Position numbers and translations under genes: made by a program
From: Sediminihabitans luteus
GTDB taxonomy: Bacteria > Actinomycetota > Actinomycetes > Actinomycetales > Cellulomonadaceae
Assembly (NCBI RefSeq): GCF_002797595.1
Contig: NZ_PGFE01000001.1
Span: 124,001 to 188,000 of the forward strand
Direction of reading: 5' to 3'
DNA length: 64,000 nt
Part shown: positions 60,130 to 64,000 of the stretch, piece after piece
Numbering within the stretch: the first letter of the stretch is position 1
Layout: each line of letters begins with the position of its first letter
Notes under the pieces: generated by a model
Told to the model about the DNA's origin: nothing
Database searches by the model: none
Seen by the model: only the letters and a program-made list of their open reading frames with translations

Positions 60130-60851
60130 GAGAACTCCTCGGTCCGGGGACCTTCATGGTCACGCGGCCCACGGGTGCTCGCCACCGGCAGCACCGCCCA
60201 GGTCGCGCGCGTCCAGCCGCCGAACGCCGCGCGCCGGGCCGCCGACGCGCCCGGGGCGAGCACGTCGCGCTCGGGCACCCGGTGCAGGCCGCCCGAGCCC
60301 GGTTCGAGCACGGTCCACACGGGGTCCTCGTCCAGGCCCTGCGCGGGGTCGGTGACGAGCACGACGTCGGTCACGAGCACGACGTGCCGCGGGACCGGCG
60401 CCGGCCGACCGCCGCCCACGTACAGGGGCACGGGGACGCCCTCGCGGACGGCCGCCGCCACGGCGCGCAGGGTCGCCCTCCCCCGCCGGGTCCGGTCGGC
60501 GACGGGCACGTGCCGGTAGCGCACCGGCCCCCACCGGGCCGTGCGGGCCAGCCCCCACGGCGGGGTGCCGAGGGCGCGCGGCCACGCCGGGAGACCGTGC
60601 CAGGTGGTCGCGGCGCGGTGCGCGGCCCGCTGGAGGTCCCGCCAGGCCTGCTCGCCGCCCTCCCGGACCCGCTCCTGGACGCGGACGTCGCCCGCCGCGG
60701 CCAGCGCGACGAGCACCGCCGCGCCGCACGTCGTCCCGTCCACCTGGCGGGCGCGCACACCACCGACGGTCGCGAGGCGCGGGTAGGCGTCGCGCCCGGA
60801 CCGTCCGCCGCCCGACGGCACGCCCGACGGCACCCCCGACGGCACGCTCAC
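60126..60851 (-). CDS. Unknown protein with C39/papain-like cysteine pattern
   Basis: A 241-residue protein. VRARQVDGTTCGAAVLVALAAAGD near residue 35 resembles the Gln...Cys nucleophile region of C39-type or papain-like peptidases (QxDxTTCGAA), and PVPRHVVLVTDVV near 155 could supply the His. The N-terminus repeats GVPS. No signal peptide or membrane helix is seen. The GTG overlaps the DUF202 stop (GTGA) and the stop overlaps the small acidic gene. The peptidase call is only a motif inference; substrate unknown. Confidence 0.65.
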   Translation of the reverse strand: MSVPSGVPSGVPSGGGRSGRDAYPRLATVGGVRARQVDGTTCGAAVLVALAAAGDVRVQERVREGGEQAWRDLQRAAHRAATTWHGLPAWPRALGTPPWGLARTARWGPVRYRHVPVADRTRRGRATLRAVAAAVREGVPVPLYVGGGRPAPVPRHVVLVTDVVLVTDPAQGLDEDPVWTVLEPGSGGLHRVPERDVLAPGASAARRAAFGGWTRATWAVLPVASTRGPRDHEGPRTEEFS

Positions 60852-61162
60852 CCGCGCAGGATCGACGCGACGACCGCGGCCGCGCCGACGAACCCGAGCG
60901 TCGCGACGAGCACGACCATACGCACGAGGAACCACCACCCGTGCAGACGCCCGTGCGAGGGCACGCCGCCCTGCGGGGCCCGGAACACGAAGGGCAGGAA
61001 CGCCGCGGCGGCGATGCCGACGGCGACCACCGCGATCCAGTGCGTGTCCATGCGCACGCCGGTCGCCGCGAGCACGAGCGAGCCGATCGTCACGGACAGC
61101 ACGGTGCGCTGCCAGGCGAGCGCGGTCCGCTCGGGCTGCGCGCCGGAGTCGCGCTCGACCAT
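60848..61162 (-). CDS. DUF202 family membrane protein
   Basis: A 104-residue protein with PERTALAWQRTVLSV near the start, the DUF202 hallmark, then three membrane segments. Function of the family is unknown. The ATG overlaps the stop of the neighbouring DUF202 gene (TGATG) and the two are probably made together, perhaps as a hetero-oligomer. Confidence 0.87.
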   Translation of the reverse strand: MVERDSGAQPERTALAWQRTVLSVTIGSLVLAATGVRMDTHWIAVVAVGIAAAAFLPFVFRAPQGGVPSHGRLHGWWFLVRMVVLVATLGFVGAAAVVASILRG

Positions 61163-61665
61163 CAGAACGCCTCGAAGAACGCGTAGACGCAGAGCCCGAG
61201 GCCGAACCCGATGACCCCGACCACGAGCACGGGCAGCGACGTCGGCGAGGGCAGCGGCTCGCCGAGCCGCATGGCCCGCTCGTTGCGCCGCCACGCCACG
61301 AGCGACCACAGCGCAAGGCTCGCACCCCCGAGGCACGCGAGGCCCGCGACGACGTCGAGCACGCCCGAGAGGTTCGCGAACGTCGCGAACGACGTGAGCG
61401 CGACGCCCCCGGCGACCAGGCTCAGCCCGGTGCGGATCCACGCGAGCGCGGTGCGCTCGTTCGCCATCGAGAACCGGTAGTCCGGGTCGGTGCCGACGCC
61501 GTAGACGTCGTACGGGCGCCGAGCGCGCACGTGCTGCGCGGCGTGCTCGGCGGTGTGCTCGGGCACGTGCACGGGCTGCGGGTCGAGCCGCTCGGTCGGG
61601 CCGTCGGCGACGTCCGGGTCGACCGGTGCGTCGTCGTCGCGCCCGCGGTCCGTCTCGTCGTCCAT
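61162..61665 (-). CDS. YidH-type DUF202 membrane protein
   Basis: A 167-residue protein. A charged, His/Asp/Glu-rich N-terminal region of about 60 residues precedes RFSMANERTALAWIRTGLSLVAGGVAL (NERTxLAWxRT hallmark, cited as NERTALAWIRTG) and three membrane helices. The family is widespread but uncharacterised. It lies 18 bp after deoA and overlaps the shorter DUF202 gene. Confidence 0.87.
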   Translation of the reverse strand: MDDETDRGRDDDAPVDPDVADGPTERLDPQPVHVPEHTAEHAAQHVRARRPYDVYGVGTDPDYRFSMANERTALAWIRTGLSLVAGGVALTSFATFANLSGVLDVVAGLACLGGASLALWSLVAWRRNERAMRLGEPLPSPTSLPVLVVGVIGFGLGLCVYAFFEAF

Positions 61666-61683
61666 GCCGCCCTCTCCGTCGGT

Positions 61684-62973
61684 TCAGGCCACCCGGTCGA
61701 TGACGACCTCGGTGCGTCCGGCACCATCCTCGCCCACGGACCAGGCGCCCGCGAGCGCCTCGTGGGCACGGGCGAACTTCTCGGGCGTGTCGGTGTGCAG
61801 CGTGAGCAGCGGGTCGCCCGCGCGGACGACGTCGCCGGGCTTGGCGTGCATCTCGACGCCCGCGCCGGCCTGCACCGCGTCCTCGCGACGCGCGCGGCCC
61901 GCACCGAGCCGCCAGGCGGCGACGCCGACCGCGTAGGCGTCGAGCGAGGTCAGCACGCCGTCGTGCGCGGCCCGCACCACGTCGGTCTCGCGCGCGAGCG
62001 GCAGGGGCGCGTCCGGGTCGCCGTCCTGCGCGGTGATCATGCGGCGCCACACGTCCATCGCGCGCCCGTCCGCGAGGGCGGCGCGGACGTCGTCCTCGCT
62101 CGTGGGGCGGTCCGCGCCCGCGAGCATCTCGACCGCGAGGGCGACCGTGAGGTCGACGACGTCCGCCGGCCCGCCGCCCGCGAGCACCTCGACCGACTCG
62201 CGGACCTCGAGCGCGTTGCCCGCGGTCAGGCCGAGCGGCGTCGACATGTCGGTCAGGAGCGCGACGGTGCGCACGCCCGCGTCGGTGCCGAGGTCGACCA
62301 TGGTGCGCGCGAGCTCGCGCGCCGCCCCGAGGTCCTTCATGAACGCGCCCGAGCCGACCTTGACGTCGAGGACGAGGGCGCTCGTGCCCTCCGCGATCTT
62401 CTTGCTCATGATCGAGCTCGCGATCAGGGGGATCGCCTCGACCGTGCCGGTCACGTCGCGCAGCGCGTAGAGCTTGCGGTCGGCGGGCGCGAGACCGCTG
62501 CCCGCCTGGCAGATCACCGCGCCGACGTCCTCGAGCTGGCGCAGCATCTCGTCGTTGCTGAGCGCGGCGCGCCAGCCGGGGACGGACTCGAGCTTGTCGA
62601 GCGTGCCGCCCGTGTGCCCCAGGCCCCGGCCGCTGAGCTGAGGGACTGCGACGCCGAACACCGCGACGAGCGGGGCCAGCGGCAGCGTGATCTTGTCGCC
62701 GACGCCGCCCGTGGAGTGCTTGTCGGCGGTCGGGCGGGACAGCCCCGCGAAGTCCATGCGCTCGCCCGAGGCGATCATGGCTGCGGTCCAGCGCGAGATC
62801 TCGGTGCGGTCCATGCCGTTGAGCAGGATCGCCATCGCGAGCGCCGACATCTGCTCCTCGGCGACCACGCCGCGGGTGTAGGCGTCGACCACCCAGTCGA
62901 TCTGCGCGGCGTCGAGGGTGCCGCCGTCGCGCTTGGTCCGGATCACGTCGACCGCGTCGTGGGTCTCACTCAT
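61684..62973 (-). CDS. deoA: Thymidine/pyrimidine-nucleoside phosphorylase
   Basis: A 429-residue enzyme splitting thymidine, deoxyuridine or uridine with phosphate. DVIRTKRDGGTLDAAQIDWVVDAY opens it (cited as DVIRTKRDGG), TADKHSTGGVGDKITLPLAP binds phosphate, SGRGLGHTGGTLDKLES follows, and LVLDVKVGSGAFMKD is the substrate lysine region. The C-terminal barrel-sandwich domain has the MHAKPGDVVRAGDPLLTL pattern. ATG after GGAGCG. Preceded by a 144-bp gap from cdd in which nothing recognisable was found. Confidence 0.95.
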   Translation of the reverse strand: MSETHDAVDVIRTKRDGGTLDAAQIDWVVDAYTRGVVAEEQMSALAMAILLNGMDRTEISRWTAAMIASGERMDFAGLSRPTADKHSTGGVGDKITLPLAPLVAVFGVAVPQLSGRGLGHTGGTLDKLESVPGWRAALSNDEMLRQLEDVGAVICQAGSGLAPADRKLYALRDVTGTVEAIPLIASSIMSKKIAEGTSALVLDVKVGSGAFMKDLGAARELARTMVDLGTDAGVRTVALLTDMSTPLGLTAGNALEVRESVEVLAGGGPADVVDLTVALAVEMLAGADRPTSEDDVRAALADGRAMDVWRRMITAQDGDPDAPLPLARETDVVRAAHDGVLTSLDAYAVGVAAWRLGAGRARREDAVQAGAGVEMHAKPGDVVRAGDPLLTLHTDTPEKFARAHEALAGAWSVGEDGAGRTEVVIDRVA

Positions 62974-63117
62974 GCGTTCGCTCCTGCTCTGCTCGGCTCG
63001 CCGACCCGGTCGGGCCGGCCGGTGCGGGGCGCCGCGTCGGCGTCCCGGTGCTCTCGGTGTCCTGTCGTGCTCTCGCTCCCGTGACGCCGCGGACCTCGGG
63101 CGGGCGCCCGCATCACC

Positions 63118-63531
63118 TCACCGGGCGAGGTCCTCGGGCCCGAACGCGTCGGGCAGCACCTGCGCCATGGTCCGCAGGCCCTGCACGGTCTCGAGCACGA
63201 GGTCGCGCCCGCCGTGCTCGTGCAGGAGCTGGCGGCAGCGCCCGCAGGGCATGAGCACGGTGCCGTGCCGGTCGACGCAGGTGAACGCGACGAGCCGCCC
63301 GCCGCCGCCGGTCACGAGCGCACTCACGAGCGAGCACTCCGCGCACAGCGTGACGCCGTAGGCCGCGTTCTCGACGTTGCAGCCGACCACGACGCGCCCG
63401 TCGTCGACGAGCGCGGCCGCCCCGACGGGGAACCCCGAGTAGGGCGCGTAGGCGAGGGTCATGGCCTCGGTCGCCGCGGCACGCAGCGCGTCCCAGTCGA
63501 CGTCCAGGTCGGGGGCGGGCACCCCGGTCAC
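63118..63531 (-). CDS. cdd: Cytidine deaminase
   Basis: A 137-residue tetrameric-type deaminase giving uridine. AYAPYSGFPVGAAALVDDGRVVVGCNVENAAYG is the opening fold (cited as AYAPYSGFPVGAA and CNVENAAYG), LCAECSLVSAL holds the zinc Cys and catalytic Glu, and MPCGRCRQLL the other two zinc cysteines. The GTG overlaps the stop of the ABC permease (GTGA). It supplies uridine or deoxyuridine to DeoA. Confidence 0.95.
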   Translation of the reverse strand: MTGVPAPDLDVDWDALRAAATEAMTLAYAPYSGFPVGAAALVDDGRVVVGCNVENAAYGVTLCAECSLVSALVTGGGGRLVAFTCVDRHGTVLMPCGRCRQLLHEHGGRDLVLETVQGLRTMAQVLPDAFGPEDLAR

Positions 63532-64000
63532 CCCTTCACGTACGGCTCGCCGGCCGCGGCGGGACCGCGGACGCGCCCCACGAGCCCGGCGACCGCGAAG
63601 ATCGTCACGATGTACGGCAGCATCAGCATGAACTGGTTCGGGATCGGGGTCTGCAGGACTCCGAGCACCTGCTGGAGCTTGTCGGCGAAGCCGAAGAGGA
63701 GTGCCGCGGTCAGCGCGCCCACGGGCGACCAACGCCCGAGGATCATCGCCGCGAGCGCGATGTAGCCCTTGCCCGCGGTCATCTCCTCGCCGAACGCACC
63801 GACCGAGCCGATCGTGAAGAACGCGCCGCCGAGGCCTGCGACCGCGGAGCCGAGCAGGACGTTGCCCCACCGGGTGCGGTTGACGTCGATGCCCACCGTG
63901 TCGGCCGCCTGGGGATACTCGCCGACGGCGCGCACTCGCAGTCCCCACCGCGTCCGGAACAGCGCGACGGCGATCACGGCGACCGCGACGTAGAGCAGGT
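63528..64000 (-). CDS. ABC nucleoside/sugar transporter permease, 5' end cut by window edge
   Basis: About 157 C-terminal residues of an inner-membrane permease. FRTRWGLRVRAVGEYPQAADTVGIDVNRTRW is the cytoplasmic coupling loop found in the basic membrane protein/nucleoside uptake group (YufQ- or RnsD-like; cited as VGEYPQAADTVGI), followed by LLGSAVAGLGGAFFTIG, GKGYIALAAMILGRWSP and LPYIVTIFAVAGLVG. The true start is to the right of the window. Together with cdd and deoA it forms a nucleoside uptake and breakdown operon. Confidence 0.88.
   Translation of the reverse strand, partial: LLYVAVAVIAVALFRTRWGLRVRAVGEYPQAADTVGIDVNRTRWGNVLLGSAVAGLGGAFFTIGSVGAFGEEMTAGKGYIALAAMILGRWSPVGALTAALLFGFADKLQQVLGVLQTPIPNQFMLMLPYIVTIFAVAGLVGRVRGPAAAGEPYVKG

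Noticed and set aside
1-64000. Prophage, integrative element or toxin-antitoxin island
   Set aside because: No integrase, transposase, phage structural gene or tRNA attachment site was found, and codon use looks uniform throughout.

Overview
This window is bacterial chromosome of very high G+C content with GC-rich third codon positions and many GTG starts. Genes are tightly packed with ATGA, GTGA or TGATG overlaps. The gene content (acyl-CoA carboxylase with an epsilon subunit, LpdA-type quinone reductase, Tad pilus, LCP wall-polymer transferase, tmRNA tag ADNKRTDFALAA) points to an actinobacterium. My inference is the Micrococcales, close to Cellulomonas and relatives; no rRNA or tRNA is present to settle it.

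Layout. 1-4572: two related MFS transporters flank an amidohydrolase (minus strand). 4811-9671: a translation-rescue and cell-division block with tmRNA (ssrA), a DoxX-like protein, smpB, a secreted M23 peptidase, ftsX and ftsE. 9820-10938: prfB. 10959-15708: a Tad/Flp pilus operon (tadA, tadB, tadC, a small pilin-position protein, two TadE-like and one TadG-like protein). 15772-16086: a repeat-rich non-coding stretch. 16087-24498: aminotransferase, LCP protein, a secreted phytase-like/glycerophosphodiesterase, a Bcr-type MFS pump, SRAP protein and a class III nucleotide cyclase. 24542-28765: birA diverging from the carboxyltransferase subunit accB, the epsilon subunit and two unknown genes. 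The biotin-carrying subunit accA lies separately at 49980.

28901-36948 is the most interesting region: two GT2 glycosyltransferases, one protein resembling polysialyltransferases, two DUF6716-type putative glycosyltransferases and, convergent to them, one gene joining CMP-sialate synthetase, a KdsC-like phosphatase and a NeuB-like synthase. Together they look like a pathway for a nonulosonic-acid (sialic-acid-like or Kdn-like) surface glycan. Three of its promoters share a sequence element.

37054-49804 is a nitrogen-scavenging region. A GntR regulator with a FormAmidase-like gene and an AtzH-domain amidase diverges from a urate catabolic set: a YoaK transporter-like protein, PucG-type aminotransferase, allantoate amidohydrolase, OHCU decarboxylase, hydroxyisourate hydrolase, urate oxidase and allantoinase, followed by a DUF885 protein and Maf. 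52979-64000 holds LpdA and nucleoside salvage (purine nucleoside phosphorylase, phosphopentose/hexose mutase, deoC, add, deoA, cdd and an ABC nucleoside permease), plus a siderophore-interacting protein, two DUF202 membrane proteins and two unknown genes.

A recurring regulatory pattern is a TAnnnT hexamer placed 5-7 bases before the start codon in at least twelve genes. This predicts leaderless or nearly leaderless mRNAs and was used to choose several starts. All functional assignments come from motif reading only; no database search was run.
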